A stretch of DNA of 64,000 bases from assembly GCA_029553505.1 (NCBI GenBank), contig JAKPKY010000065.1, positions 1-64,000 on the forward strand, read 5' to 3'. The stretch is from Planctomycetota bacterium. GTDB taxonomy: Bacteria > Planctomycetota > Phycisphaerae > SM23-33. The first letter of the stretch is position 1; every line of letters begins with the position of its first letter. Of the stretch, positions 43,525-52,070 are shown one piece after another. The position numbers were made by a program, and so were the translations under genes. The notes under the pieces were generated by a model that searched no databases, was not told where the DNA came from, and saw nothing but the letters and a program-made list of their open reading frames with translations.

Positions 43525-45012
43525 TTACGCCAAACGGAAGGTCATCGCCGCCAGCGACAGCGGGGGGAGCTTGGCGACGGCTTGTCCGTTGCGAACGGCG
43601 GGCTCGCGCCACTCGACGGAGCGAATCACGTCGGGATTCTCGTAGGAGTTGGCGGCCTTGGCGTCCGGGCCGGTCAGCAGCTCGGCGCTGTCCAGCGCGG
43701 CGATGTCCGCGTCGGCAATCCGCACGGCCAGCTCCGCCTCGGCGTCCGGAGCGCGGTTGGTGGCGAAGACATGCATCCGCTGTCCGTCGAGGACGGCGCT
43801 GACGTCGATGTAGTTCGTCCTTCCGTGGGTCTTTCCCTCGTAGGCGGGCCCCTCGACGGCCGGGCGGAGCGAGACGCCATTCCGCCGGCGCGAGAACATC
43901 TCGAACGGGTAAAAGATCGACTGGATGAGCATCCGGTCGCCCTGCGTCAGCACCGGCGCGATGACATTGACGACTTGGGCGATGTTGGCGATCTTCACGC
44001 AATCCGCGTGGCGCAGGAAGCTGTGCAGGAAGCCCGCGACGACCAGCGCGTCCTCCAGGTTGTAGACCTCCTCGACCAGGTGGGGTGCGAACTTTCCCTG
44101 CCCGTTGCACTCCATGTTCTTGTACCAGACGTTCCACTCGTCGAAGCACAGGTAGGCCCGCTTTCGCGACCGCCGCCGGGCCTGGACGAACCGGCAGACG
44201 GCGTCCATCTCCTCGATCTGGCGGTCGACGGCGTTCGTCACAGCCAGGAAGTCCGCCGTGTCGTTGGCGCGGTTCTCGACGTAGCGGTGCAGGCTGACGT
44301 AGTCGGCCTGGTCGCCCAGGTACTCCAGCACGATGCGGTCCCATTCCATGTAGGTGGGTATGGACACGCCGCAGGAGCCGCAGGCGACGAGGGCGATGGA
44401 CTTGTCGGTGTCCTTCATCATCTTCGCCGCCTGCTGGGCGCGAATGGCGTACTGGTCTGCCGGCACGTGCCCGAGCTGCCAGGCGCCGTCCATCTCGTTG
44501 CCCAGGCACCAGAGCTTCACGCCGTAGGGGCGGTCGTTGCCGCCGGCGACGCGGAGGTCGGCGTACTTCGTGCCGCCCGGGCAGTTGCAATACTCCACCC
44601 AGTTGCGGGCCTCCTCCGGCGTGCCCGTGCCGAGGTTGACGGTGAGCATGGGCGTCCAGCCCATCACGGCGCAGAGGCGGAGGTATTCGTCGGTGCCGAA
44701 GCGGTTCGGCTCGCTGCTCTGCCAGGCCAGCTCGCGGACGGTGGGGCGGGCGTCGCGCGGGCCCACGCCGTCGAGCCAGTGATATCCGGAGGCGAAGTTG
44801 CCCCCCGGGTACCGGATGGCCGTCATGCCGAGACGCTTCAACGCGCCGCAGACGTCGCTGCGGAAACCGTCGGCGTCGGCGTGCTTCGACGACGGGTCGT
44901 ACAGGCCTTCGTAGACGCATCGGCCCATGTGCTCGATGAATCCGCCGAAGATGCGCTCGTCGACGGAGGCGATCGGAAATCGACTGTGCAGCGAGAGCAA
45001 GGTCGTTTGCAT
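43525..45012 (-). CDS. GH51 alpha-L-arabinofuranosidase
   Basis: 495 aa. The ATG at 45012 follows AGGAG with an eight-base spacer. The (beta/alpha)8 barrel has the acid/base in CLGNEMDG (Glu173) and the nucleophile in CFDEWNVWY (Glu292), the GH51 pair; IRYPGGNFASGYHW at about 67 is another family marker. A C-terminal beta domain completes it. It removes arabinofuranosyl side chains from xylan or arabinan oligosaccharides; no signal peptide, so it is probably intracellular. It lies among other sugar-degradation genes. Confidence 0.9.
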   Translation of the reverse strand: MQTTLLSLHSRFPIASVDERIFGGFIEHMGRCVYEGLYDPSSKHADADGFRSDVCGALKRLGMTAIRYPGGNFASGYHWLDGVGPRDARPTVRELAWQSSEPNRFGTDEYLRLCAVMGWTPMLTVNLGTGTPEEARNWVEYCNCPGGTKYADLRVAGGNDRPYGVKLWCLGNEMDGAWQLGHVPADQYAIRAQQAAKMMKDTDKSIALVACGSCGVSIPTYMEWDRIVLEYLGDQADYVSLHRYVENRANDTADFLAVTNAVDRQIEEMDAVCRFVQARRRSRKRAYLCFDEWNVWYKNMECNGQGKFAPHLVEEVYNLEDALVVAGFLHSFLRHADCVKIANIAQVVNVIAPVLTQGDRMLIQSIFYPFEMFSRRRNGVSLRPAVEGPAYEGKTHGRTNYIDVSAVLDGQRMHVFATNRAPDAEAELAVRIADADIAALDSAELLTGPDAKAANSYENPDVIRSVEWREPAVRNGQAVAKLPPLSLAAMTFRLA

Positions 45013-45076
45013 GGAAGGGCTCCTGTCGCGTTCGTGCCAGCCTGGCACAAGGGGGGCATTCTGCCCCCGGCGAACA

Positions 45077-45187
45077 GGGAAAACAAGAAGGAACCCGGAA
45101 CCCGGAACTAAGGAACTCGGAACCCGGAATACGGCAAAACCATCCTGCGCGGAAACGGGTTCCGTGTTCCCGGTTCCGTGTTCCGGT
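45077..45187. repeat. Family D inverted repeat before the Rho_N-like gene
   Basis: GGAACCCGGAACTAAGGAAC and onward, a central CAAAACCATCCTGCGCGGAA core, and the reversed arm GTTCCGTGTTCCCGGTTCCG. It lies in the gap between the GH51 and Rho_N-like genes. Confidence 0.65.
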
Positions 45188-45190
45188 CGT

Positions 45191-45517
45191 CTACGATCCG
45201 ACGGCCATTCGGCGGAGGCGGCGCTTGAGGGCGTGGATTTCCGTGCGGATGGCGGCCACGCGGGCCGTGTCCTTGGCGGCGATGGCCGCGTCGCGCCCCG
45301 TCTTGAGCTTGCGGATGGTCGTCTTGATGCGGAGCTTCGCGGCGCCCTCGGCCGCGTGGTGCATGTGGATGCCCAGCACCTTGCACATCGCCGGAAGCAG
45401 GTGGTCCTTGTGCATCGTGCTGAAGCCTTCCAGCGAGTCGTCCTTCAGGCCCTGGGCGATCTCGCGCAGCTTCGCCACCGTCATGTCCTTGAGTTGCTCG
45501 TACGTATAGTCTGCCAT
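45191..45517 (-). CDS. Small protein with Rho N-terminal-like (SAP-type) motif
   Basis: 108 aa from the ATG at 45517 (GGGAG upstream). Residues 1-45 read YTYEQLKDMTVAKLREIAQG, the helix-extended-loop-helix of the Rho N-terminal/SAP class that binds nucleic acid. The second half is basic and helical (LRIKTTIRKLKTGRDAAIAA). Such short proteins are frequent in planctomycetes and related groups. The partner is unknown. The gene is enclosed by two family D repeats and may be a single-gene transcription unit. Confidence 0.65.
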   Translation of the reverse strand: MADYTYEQLKDMTVAKLREIAQGLKDDSLEGFSTMHKDHLLPAMCKVLGIHMHHAAEGAAKLRIKTTIRKLKTGRDAAIAAKDTARVAAIRTEIHALKRRLRRMAVGS

Positions 45518-45589
45518 CGATCTGTCTCCCGCGAGGTGTGGAAATGGACGTCGCTGCCCGATACGCCAAATCATAGCCCGCCGGCGGAA

Positions 45590-45838
45590 AAAGGGCAAGG
45601 GGAACAAGGCGAGGGACTCGGGACCAGGGAAACGGAACCCGGAATAAGGAACCCGGAACAGGGAACCAGGAACCCGGGTTTCGCGCAGTGCAGTTTTTCC
45701 GTGTTCCCGGTTCCTCAGTTCCGGGTTCCTGTCTTCGGTCTTCGGTCCTCGCAGCATCCGACGACCGCTCCCTTACGGTCGCGGCTCTGTAAGAGGTACC
45801 GGACTGACCACTCTCCACTATGCCCTCTCCACTCTCCC
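45590..45838. repeat. Family D repeat plus GACCGCTCCC hairpin (family K) and CTCTCCACT arm
   Basis: A family D copy (about 45620-45735, core TTTCGCGCAGTGCAG) is followed at 45758-45805 by family K: GACCGCTCCCTTACGGTCGC with the trailer GGCTCTGTAAGAGGTACCGG. A CCACTCTCCACT short-period arm ends at the stop of the AraC gene (45810-45838). There is no gene here. Confidence 0.65.
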
Positions 45839-46699
45839 TCAGTCCTCGCTGTGGCTCCGCAGGGCGCGGGGGGTCTGGCCGGTCAGGCGGCGGAAAACGT
45901 GGTAGAAGTGGCTGAGGTTCCCGAACCCGCAGGCCAGCGCGACGTCGAGGATGGGGGAGGTGGTTTCCTTCAGCAGCCGGACCGCCGCCCGCACGCGCAC
46001 CTCGTTGAGGTACTCGACGAAGGTCTTTCCCGTGTGCCGCCGGAAGAGGGCGTGGAAGTGGCTGCGGCTGAGCCCGGCGATCTCGGCTGCCTGCTCCACG
46101 GTGATCGCGCCGCGGTAGCGCGTCTCGACGAACCGGCAGACGTCCACGATATGGTCCCGCGCCTGGGGCGGCCCGAAGACGTCGCGCAGGTGCGGCAGCA
46201 CGGCAGCGTCGCGGAGGATCGCCAGGAGCATCTCCTGGATGCGCAGGCGGATGGCGCAGTGGTAGCCCGGCGCCTTGCGCTGGTTCTCGGCGAGCATGGC
46301 CTGGAACGCGCCGGTCACCGCGGCGACGCCCTCCGGCGAGAGGCGCAGCAGGTTCTCGTCCCGCGCGCCACGCTCGCAGAGGAAGCGCAGCACGCCGGCG
46401 GCCACCTCGTTGGCGCCGATCTCCTGCGCGAAGACGCCCTCGGCGATGTAGAGCACGACGCCCTCGCAGGTCGCGTCGGCGGGGCGGTTGGCGTAGTGTC
46501 CCTGCCCGGCCGGGAAGAAGAACAGGTCGCCCGCTTGCATGGCAAACTCCCGCCGGGGGGTGAACTGCGCGCCGACGCCCGCGGTGCAGAGATAGAACTC
46601 GTGGAAGTCGTGGGCGTGCAGGCTGCGCGGCGGCGCGGGCGTCAGGGACGCCGGGAAACAAGTGAACGACGGCGTACTGTCGACGGTCTGTGTGGGCAT
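45839..46699 (-). CDS. AraC-family transcriptional regulator
   Basis: 286 aa from the ATG at 46699. A cupin-type sensor domain (residues 20-125, with HAHDFHEFYLCTAG and GDLFFFPAGQGHYAN) precedes two helix-turn-helix motifs: ITVEQAAEIAGLSRSHFHAL (about 197-217) and SPILDVALACGFGNLSHFYHVF (about 245-266). The family senses sugars. It stands divergent from the Gfo/Idh/MocA and DUF1080 genes, with about 180 bases between, and probably controls them. Confidence 0.85.
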   Translation of the reverse strand: MPTQTVDSTPSFTCFPASLTPAPPRSLHAHDFHEFYLCTAGVGAQFTPRREFAMQAGDLFFFPAGQGHYANRPADATCEGVVLYIAEGVFAQEIGANEVAAGVLRFLCERGARDENLLRLSPEGVAAVTGAFQAMLAENQRKAPGYHCAIRLRIQEMLLAILRDAAVLPHLRDVFGPPQARDHIVDVCRFVETRYRGAITVEQAAEIAGLSRSHFHALFRRHTGKTFVEYLNEVRVRAAVRLLKETTSPILDVALACGFGNLSHFYHVFRRLTGQTPRALRSHSED

Positions 46700-46880
46700 T
46701 GCAGATATCCCCGGAATCGAAAAATGGCAAAAACCGGCGTTTTTTCGCAATACGGGCTTAGGCGGCCGGATAATATTACACGAGAATCGGACATTGGTGG
46801 AAGATAATTTTCTTCCGCGCGGATACACTTCCGACGACGTGTTTCCCGTGGCGACGACGCCTGGGACAGGGAATCTCACC
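46700..46880 (+). promoter_or_regulatory. Divergent promoter region between AraC and Gfo/Idh/MocA genes
   Basis: The region is AT-richer than its neighbours and contains GATAATATTAC (about 46769), a good -10-like sequence. The exact elements and AraC sites cannot be placed from sequence alone. The + strand frame is open through it to 46662 but has no start support. Confidence 0.35.
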
Positions 46881-47897
46881 ATGGCAAAAGAACGCGCGGT
46901 GGTCGTGGGCGCAGGCGGAATCTCCAACGCCTGGTTTCCGCCGTTGCGGCGGGAGAAGGTCCGCGTCGCGGCCGTCGTGGACCTGAACGTCGAGGCGGCG
47001 CGGAAGCAGATCGCCAAATACGAGTTGGAGGCCGAGGCGTCCGACGACCTGAAGGCGACGCTGCGGAAGCACCGCCCGGACTTCGTGGTGGACCTGACGG
47101 TTCCCGACGCGCACTGCGCCGTGACGTGCGCGGCGCTGGCGGCGGGGTGCCACGTGATCGGCGAGAAGCCGATGGCCGGGAGCATGTCCGAGGCGCGGCG
47201 GATGGTTCGCGCCGCCGAGCGCGCGGGCAGGCTGTACATGGTCAGTCAATCGCGCCGGTGGGTGGACAAGCACTATGCGATCCGCGACGCGATCGGCGCG
47301 GGCGCGATCGGCCGCCTGACGACGGCCAACTGCGACTTCTACATGGGCTGCCACTTCGGTGGATTCCGCGACCGGATGCCCAGCCCGCTGATTCTGGACA
47401 TGGCGATCCACCACTTTGACCTGGCGCGGTTCCTGACGGGCGCGGACCCCGTGTCGGTCTACGCGCGCGAGTTCAACCCGCGCGGCTCGTGGTATCGGGG
47501 CGACGCGGCCGCCTGCTGCCTCTTCGAGATGACCGGCGGGATCGTGTTCTCCTACCGCGGCTCGTGGTGCGCCGAGGGGTGCCACACGAGCTGGCAGGGG
47601 GACTGGCGTCTGATCGGCGAAAAGGGTACGCTTCTGTACGAGCGCGACGAATCGCCCCGGGGGCAGGCGGTCCGAAAGGCCGGCGGCTTTTACAGCGAGT
47701 TGAAGGACCTGAAGGTCCCCGTGCGGGCGATGAAGCACGGCGGAATGCACGGGGCGCTGCGCGAGATGCTGGCGTTCCTGCGCACGGGCAGGCGCCCGCA
47801 GACGGAATGTCACGACAACATCCAGTCGCTGGCGATGGTGTTCGCCGCGATCGAGTCTTCCCGCAAGGGCAAACAGGTTCCCGTCCGCGCGACGTGA
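46881..47897 (+). CDS. Gfo/Idh/MocA-family oxidoreductase
   Basis: 338 aa from the ATG at 46881. An N-terminal Rossmann fold (AVVVGAGGISNAWFPPL) is followed by the catalytic lysine of GEKPMAGS (about 97), and the C-terminal beta domain has DMAIHHFDLARFL (about 180), which is typical of the family. Family members oxidise or reduce sugars and their derivatives with NAD(P). The partner downstream is a DUF1080 protein that cleaves 3-keto sugars, so a 3-keto-glycoside route is plausible. No signal peptide. Confidence 0.85.
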   Translation: MAKERAVVVGAGGISNAWFPPLRREKVRVAAVVDLNVEAARKQIAKYELEAEASDDLKATLRKHRPDFVVDLTVPDAHCAVTCAALAAGCHVIGEKPMAGSMSEARRMVRAAERAGRLYMVSQSRRWVDKHYAIRDAIGAGAIGRLTTANCDFYMGCHFGGFRDRMPSPLILDMAIHHFDLARFLTGADPVSVYAREFNPRGSWYRGDAAACCLFEMTGGIVFSYRGSWCAEGCHTSWQGDWRLIGEKGTLLYERDESPRGQAVRKAGGFYSELKDLKVPVRAMKHGGMHGALREMLAFLRTGRRPQTECHDNIQSLAMVFAAIESSRKGKQVPVRAT

Positions 47898-47922
47898 CGG
47901 GGCAACAGAAAGGAACGCAGAC

Positions 47923-48675
47923 ATGGCAGAGATCATTCGAGGCTACACCGATACGCCCGTGATTCCGGGCTCGAAGTATCGCGTGCACGATCCGGACCGC
48001 CCGCAGCCGCGGGTCGTCACCCCCGGCACCGAGAGCACGCAGTCCGCGCCGGGCAAGCCGCCGTCGGACGCGGTGGTGCTGTTCGACGGGCGCGACCTGT
48101 CCGGATGGGTGACCGTCAAGGACGGCTCGCCCGCCAAGTGGAAGGTGGAGAACGGGTACATGGAAGTGGTGGCCGGCGGGGGCGATATCGCCAGCAAGAA
48201 GCGGTTCGGCGACTGCCAGCTCCACGTGGAATGGGCCGCGCCGGCCGCCGTCTCCGGCGACAGCCAGGGACGCGGAAACAGCGGCGTGTTCCTCATGGGC
48301 CTCTACGAGATCCAGGTGCTCGACTGCTACCAGAACCCCACCTACCCCGACGGCACGACCGGCGGAATCTACGGGCAGTACCCGCCGCTGGTCAACGCCT
48401 GCCGCAAGCCCGGCGAGTGGCAGATGTACGACATCGTGTGGACCGCCCCGCGCTTCGACGGCGACAAGCTCGTCAGCCCCGCGCGCATTACCGTGATCCA
48501 CAACGGCATCGTGCTCCACCACGACAAGGAGCTCCAGGGCCCCACGCAGCATCGCAAGCTCGCCACCTACGTGCCGCATGACGCCGAGCTGCCGGTGGTG
48601 CTCCAGGACCACCGCGACGCGGTGCGCTTCCGGAACGTCTGGTGCCGGCCGCTGACCGGGTACGACCAGCAATAG
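47923..48675 (+). CDS. DUF1080 3-keto-disaccharide hydrolase
   Basis: 250 aa. A concanavalin-like beta-sandwich with family landmarks: LFDGRDLSGWVTVKDGSPAKW (about 53-73), GDCQLHVEWAAP, GNSGVFLMGLYEIQVLD and RKPGEWQMYDIVW. DUF1080 proteins cleave glycosides that have been oxidised at C3. No signal peptide is visible in this copy, which is uncommon for the family. It follows the Gfo/Idh/MocA gene by 25 bases with AAAGGA upstream, so the two form an operon. Confidence 0.85.
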   Translation: MAEIIRGYTDTPVIPGSKYRVHDPDRPQPRVVTPGTESTQSAPGKPPSDAVVLFDGRDLSGWVTVKDGSPAKWKVENGYMEVVAGGGDIASKKRFGDCQLHVEWAAPAAVSGDSQGRGNSGVFLMGLYEIQVLDCYQNPTYPDGTTGGIYGQYPPLVNACRKPGEWQMYDIVWTAPRFDGDKLVSPARITVIHNGIVLHHDKELQGPTQHRKLATYVPHDAELPVVLQDHRDAVRFRNVWCRPLTGYDQQ

Positions 48676-48724
48676 GCGTGCCGCGCCGGGCCGCCCCGGC
48701 GACTCGTCCACTCTCGACGCGCGA

Positions 48725-48762
48725 GGCGCGGCGGATTCCCCCTCCGCCGCGCCTTTCTTTTT
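48725..48762 (+). terminator. Rho-independent terminator after the DUF1080 gene
   Basis: GGCGCGGCGGA pairs perfectly with TCCGCCGCGCC (11 bp) around a 7-base loop, followed by TTTCTTTTT. This is the best intrinsic terminator in the window. Confidence 0.85.
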
Positions 48763-49165
48763 CCCCCATTTCCGCGCTTATTTGCGGATTTCGCGTCCTT
48801 TTCCGCGCGATTTCGCACCCATTTCGGGGGGCTTTTTTACCCCTTTTCCGCCCCCTCCGCCACGACCAATCAGACAATCCCACAACCGCCCCGCGCGCCT
48901 CTTACAGAGCCCCGACCGTGAGGGAGGGGTCGCCGGGAGTCGCCGAGTGGAAAGCTGAAAGCGGAAAAAGGAAAGCTGAAAACAAAGAGTAGCGAGTGTC
49001 CTCTCGCCGCGTCAGAGGTTTTCGTCGGACACGTTTCCATTGCGTTTCCTGCCATGACGGTTAGCATGTCTTCCTGCGGGCTGGGAGCCCACGGCCCGAA
49101 GGACAGATGCTCGAACGAAAATATGATAGCGCCCGCCCCTGGCCCGCAAGCAGGAGACGCAGACC
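48763..49165. repeat. Gap with family K hairpin and AAAGCTGAAAGC repeat
   Basis: Between the terminator and deoC there is no gene. A reversed family K copy (CCTCTTACAGAGCCCCGACC, about 48889-48937) is followed by a short-period AAAGCTGAAAGCGGAAAAAG arm (48948-48990). The remainder is plain, with a possible promoter near 49070-49130 that I cannot define. Confidence 0.55.
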
Positions 49166-49849
49166 GTGGACTACACCTACGCCGACATCGCGAAGATGAT
49201 CGATCACTCGCTGCTGAACCCCACGCTGGACGCCGACGCCCTGGAGGCCGGGTGCCGCCTCGCGGTCGAGTACGACGTCGCCAGCGTGTGCATCCTCCCG
49301 TACTACCTCAAGCGGTGCGCGGAGATCCTCGCCGGCTCGACGGTCGTTCCGAGCACGACGATCGGCTTCCCGCACGGCGGGCACGCGACGGCCGTCAAGC
49401 TCGCCGAGGCCCGGCAGGCCCTTGCCGACGGCGGACGCGAGCTGGACATGGTCGTCAACATCAGCAAGGTGCTCAGCCGCGACTGGGACTACGTGCGGGC
49501 GGACATCGCCCCGATCGTCGAGGCCGCCCACGCGGCCGGGGCCAAGGTCAAGGTGATCTTCGAGAACTGCTACCTCGCCGACGAACACAAGATCCGCCTC
49601 TGCGAACTCTGCGGCGAATTGCGGGCCGACTGGGTCAAGACCAGCACCGGATACGGCACGGGCGGGGCGACGATGGACGATCTGAAGCTGATGCGCCGCC
49701 ACGCGCCCGCCCACGTGCAGGTGAAGGCGGCCGGCGGCGTCCGCGACCTGGACACGCTGCTGGCCGTCCGGGCGATCGGCGTCACCCGCTCCGGCGCCAG
49801 CCGCACCCGGGAAATCCTCGACGAGTGCAAACGCCGTCTCGGCCTCTGA
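49166..49849 (+). CDS. deoC: Deoxyribose-phosphate aldolase
   Basis: 227 aa; the GTG at 49166 has AGGAG nearby. TIM barrel with the Schiff-base lysine in WVKTSTGYG (about 155) and the second lysine in VKAAGGVR (about 186), plus VVNISKVLSRD (about 94) and VIFENCYL. It splits 2-deoxyribose-5-phosphate into acetaldehyde and glyceraldehyde-3-phosphate in nucleoside catabolism. It is alone, with a long non-coding stretch on each side. Confidence 0.94.
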   Translation: MDYTYADIAKMIDHSLLNPTLDADALEAGCRLAVEYDVASVCILPYYLKRCAEILAGSTVVPSTTIGFPHGGHATAVKLAEARQALADGGRELDMVVNISKVLSRDWDYVRADIAPIVEAAHAAGAKVKVIFENCYLADEHKIRLCELCGELRADWVKTSTGYGTGGATMDDLKLMRRHAPAHVQVKAAGGVRDLDTLLAVRAIGVTRSGASRTREILDECKRRLGL

Positions 49850-49860
49850 GACGCCCGACA

Positions 49861-50057
49861 GATTACACCGCAGAGGTCGAAGAGGACGCAGAGCAAGAGG
49901 TTTTTCACAAGCCCCCGCAGTAATGCGGGGGTTCTTGCCGTTTATGGTCTTGTCACATTTAGCCCCCTGTTAACACAGGGGGCTTGTTATTCCGCACGCG
50001 CCGCGCGGGGACGGTTTTTCACAAGCCCCCGCTGTAAAGCGGGGGTTCTTGCCGTTT
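49861..50057. repeat. Direct repeat pair with CCCCCGC hairpins and a terminator-like hairpin
   Basis: A GCAGAGG-type short-period stretch (49868-49900) is followed by two near-identical copies, about 44 bases each, of GGTTTTTCACAAGCCCCCGC and on to GCGGGGGTTCTTGCCGTTT (49900-49943 and 50013-50057). Between the copies lies AGCCCCCTGT-TAAC-ACAGGGGGCT (49961-49984), a strong hairpin that could terminate deoC transcripts. All are stem-loops ending in T-rich sequence. Confidence 0.7.
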
Positions 50058-50167
50058 CCCGCCGCCGCGGGTAGCATGTTTCCATGCGGCGGGGAACGAC
50101 AGCCAACCCGGGCGGGTCTGCGACGACAAGGTTCCTGCCCCCTCATCTCACTGAGGAGCAATGAGCC

Positions 50168-51208
50168 ATGATATACGCCATGCAAACGAACAGAAATGTG
50201 CGGTCATTCTTGTTGTTCGGGATATATGCCGTGGCGATATTCCTGATCAGCGGCCTGATGGGAGCGTGTGCGGAGAGTGGTCTCGGCCGTAGCCGTCTCG
50301 ACGGAAATGGATCACAAAATATGCCAACCGCCGATAGCGAGCCGGTTCTCCCGCCCTGGGAAGTTGTCCGGGAACGAAAGTCCCTCCTTCAGAAGGAGTC
50401 CTTGTCGCCTATCCTGGAGGCGGCCTGCCTCAGGGCCGAGATCGCATGTCTGGCAGATCAGATACTGCCCATGCCCTATTATCCGGAAAAGAAGGAAGAG
50501 CAACAGCGACTTCGCGAAGAGATAAAGCCGTTGGTTCAGCGTTCGAATGACGTAGAGGCGAAACCGTTGGTTAAAATCGCGGTGCTGAAATATGTGACCA
50601 GACTTCCGGATCCCGCCACGTTCTCGAATGACCTGTTGTACGCACACGTATTCACGTGGGCACTAGAGGAGAGGCAGAGAACGGCATCCGTTTCCTGGCA
50701 GGAATGCATGAGCATATTGGACATGATCAGGAAGAGCAGTAGCCCGTACCGTAAAGAGGTATTCATAAATTTGGCGTGGGCATCAGACTATCGGTTTGTG
50801 GAGTATGTGGCTGGCACCTTGTCGGAATCCATGGAGGAATGGGAATACGACTGGATGCGATGGCTGATGCAGGATGCGGAGCACCTTATTCCTGACAACA
50901 AGGGCATGGAGCGAAAGACGTGGATTGAGTTGAGCAACGACCTGCGAGGCAAGGTTGTGTGGCGTGGCGCATGGAACGTGAACCTCCACGAGGATAAGGG
51001 AGGTTTGCAAGACGCCGAAGCGAAATCCTTTTATGACATATCGTGGGAATCGCTTTACTTGAACAAGAATGTGTGGGCTGCCAATGGCCGGTTTCAATCT
51101 CCCCTTACCCCCGCCGAGAAGGAGCAATTCCGAACCTTCATGGAGATGCCCCTTGAGAAAAGGCGGGAAGCGGCCATCTCAGCTTATCAGCGAAGAAAAC
51201 AGCGGTAG
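50168..51208 (+). CDS. Unknown lipoprotein of the lower-GC island
   Basis: 346 aa. The ATG at 50168 has GAGGAG nine bases upstream. A hydrophobic leader ends in LMGAC (Cys34), a lipobox, so the product should be anchored to a membrane. The mature part is helical and charged. I do not recognise it; no motif suggests an enzyme. Base composition is visibly lower in GC than that of the genes on either side, as in the next two genes. It is followed by a small hairpin that recurs after the other genes of the island. Confidence 0.6.
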   Translation: MIYAMQTNRNVRSFLLFGIYAVAIFLISGLMGACAESGLGRSRLDGNGSQNMPTADSEPVLPPWEVVRERKSLLQKESLSPILEAACLRAEIACLADQILPMPYYPEKKEEQQRLREEIKPLVQRSNDVEAKPLVKIAVLKYVTRLPDPATFSNDLLYAHVFTWALEERQRTASVSWQECMSILDMIRKSSSPYRKEVFINLAWASDYRFVEYVAGTLSESMEEWEYDWMRWLMQDAEHLIPDNKGMERKTWIELSNDLRGKVVWRGAWNVNLHEDKGGLQDAEAKSFYDISWESLYLNKNVWAANGRFQSPLTPAEKEQFRTFMEMPLEKRREAAISAYQRRKQR

Positions 51209-51236
51209 GGCGCGTGGCCTTGGCCACGCACGCGGA
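51209..51236 (+). repeat. CGCGTGGCC hairpin after the first island gene
   Basis: GCGCGTGGCCTTGGCCACGC directly follows the stop codon. Relatives with the same sense lie after the next two genes (52020-52045 and 52704-52725). Confidence 0.6.
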
Positions 51237-51286
51237 AGGGTAGAGATTACGAATTGCATCGGCGTATCCGTCGAAAGGTCCTGGAG

Positions 51287-52009
51287 ATGAATCGCGTTGA
51301 GAGTCCGGCCTGGGATGAGTATCTGCTGGGCGGCTATTTTCTGTGTGAGACATATCCGGCCGGGAACGCCGCGGAAGCAAGCGATTCATCCGGCGCAGTT
51401 GTGAGTGTCTCCGGCTGCCTCTGCCAAACCATACCCGATTCTTGGGCGTTCCGCTGGGCGGATTGCGAGGAATCCGACCGGGTTGTCCAGGCCGGGCGAT
51501 TTGGCCTTTCCCAAAATGCGCTGCGGCGGCTGATGGACTGGGTGGAGGAACACTTTGGCCGGGATCTGGGCTGGCCCGACGTCTTTTTCTCGCGGGAAGC
51601 GGCGAAAGCCTTTGCGGACGAATTTCTTTCGGACAAGAAGCGCGCCATGCTCCTCGGCATTGGACTTCCCGTTTCGTTGGCGGCCGGGTTTCTTGAGGAA
51701 ACCGCGCCGCGCAAGACGGACATGGTTTCGGGCATCTGCACCCTGATCGAGCAGGGCCGTCTCCTGAGTCGCGAAGGCGAGATCATGGGTTACGAGGTTC
51801 TCGGCCTGGAGACGGACCTGATGCATTCCTGGATGTGCCACAGCGAGTTTGGGATGGAGACTGTCGAACGCCTTGGCATTTCAGTGGGGGCCCATGGCTT
51901 GTTAACGAGCGAGTCGGACGCTGCCGCAGTGGCCCGGGCTTACAATGAGGGTCCTGGCACGGAGCCGGTGTGGTGGGCGCCGTGGCTGCTGGCCCGATAT
52001 GAGTGGTAG
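51287..52009 (+). CDS. Unknown protein of the lower-GC island
   Basis: 240 aa from the ATG at 51287; the frame opens a little earlier (51254), but the upstream part has no start support. The protein is soluble, acidic, with WDEYLLGGYF near the N-terminus, FFSREAAKAFADEFLSDKKR (about 99-118) and YEVLGLETDLMHSW (about 172). No family is recognised. Size, acidity and location next to a Sel1 gene are compatible with an immunity-type protein, but this is only a guess. Confidence 0.5.
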   Translation: MNRVESPAWDEYLLGGYFLCETYPAGNAAEASDSSGAVVSVSGCLCQTIPDSWAFRWADCEESDRVVQAGRFGLSQNALRRLMDWVEEHFGRDLGWPDVFFSREAAKAFADEFLSDKKRAMLLGIGLPVSLAAGFLEETAPRKTDMVSGICTLIEQGRLLSREGEIMGYEVLGLETDLMHSWMCHSEFGMETVERLGISVGAHGLLTSESDAAAVARAYNEGPGTEPVWWAPWLLARYEW

Positions 52010-52045
52010 GCAGGAGGCGTGGTCTTGGCCGTGCGCGCGGTGGGG
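52010..52045 (+). repeat. GCGTGGTC hairpin after the second island gene
   Basis: TAGGCAGGAGGCGTGGTCTT is followed by GGCCGTGCGC, an imperfect stem-loop related to the one after the first gene. It ends near the GTG start of the Sel1 gene. Confidence 0.5.
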
Positions 52046-52070
52046 GAGGTAGCGAGATGGGAGTGCGATC

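Noticed and set aside
46662-46880. N-terminal extension of the Gfo/Idh/MocA gene
   Set aside because: The extra 73 codons cross the divergent promoter region, lack a start signal, and precede the normal Rossmann start at MAKERAVVVGAGG.
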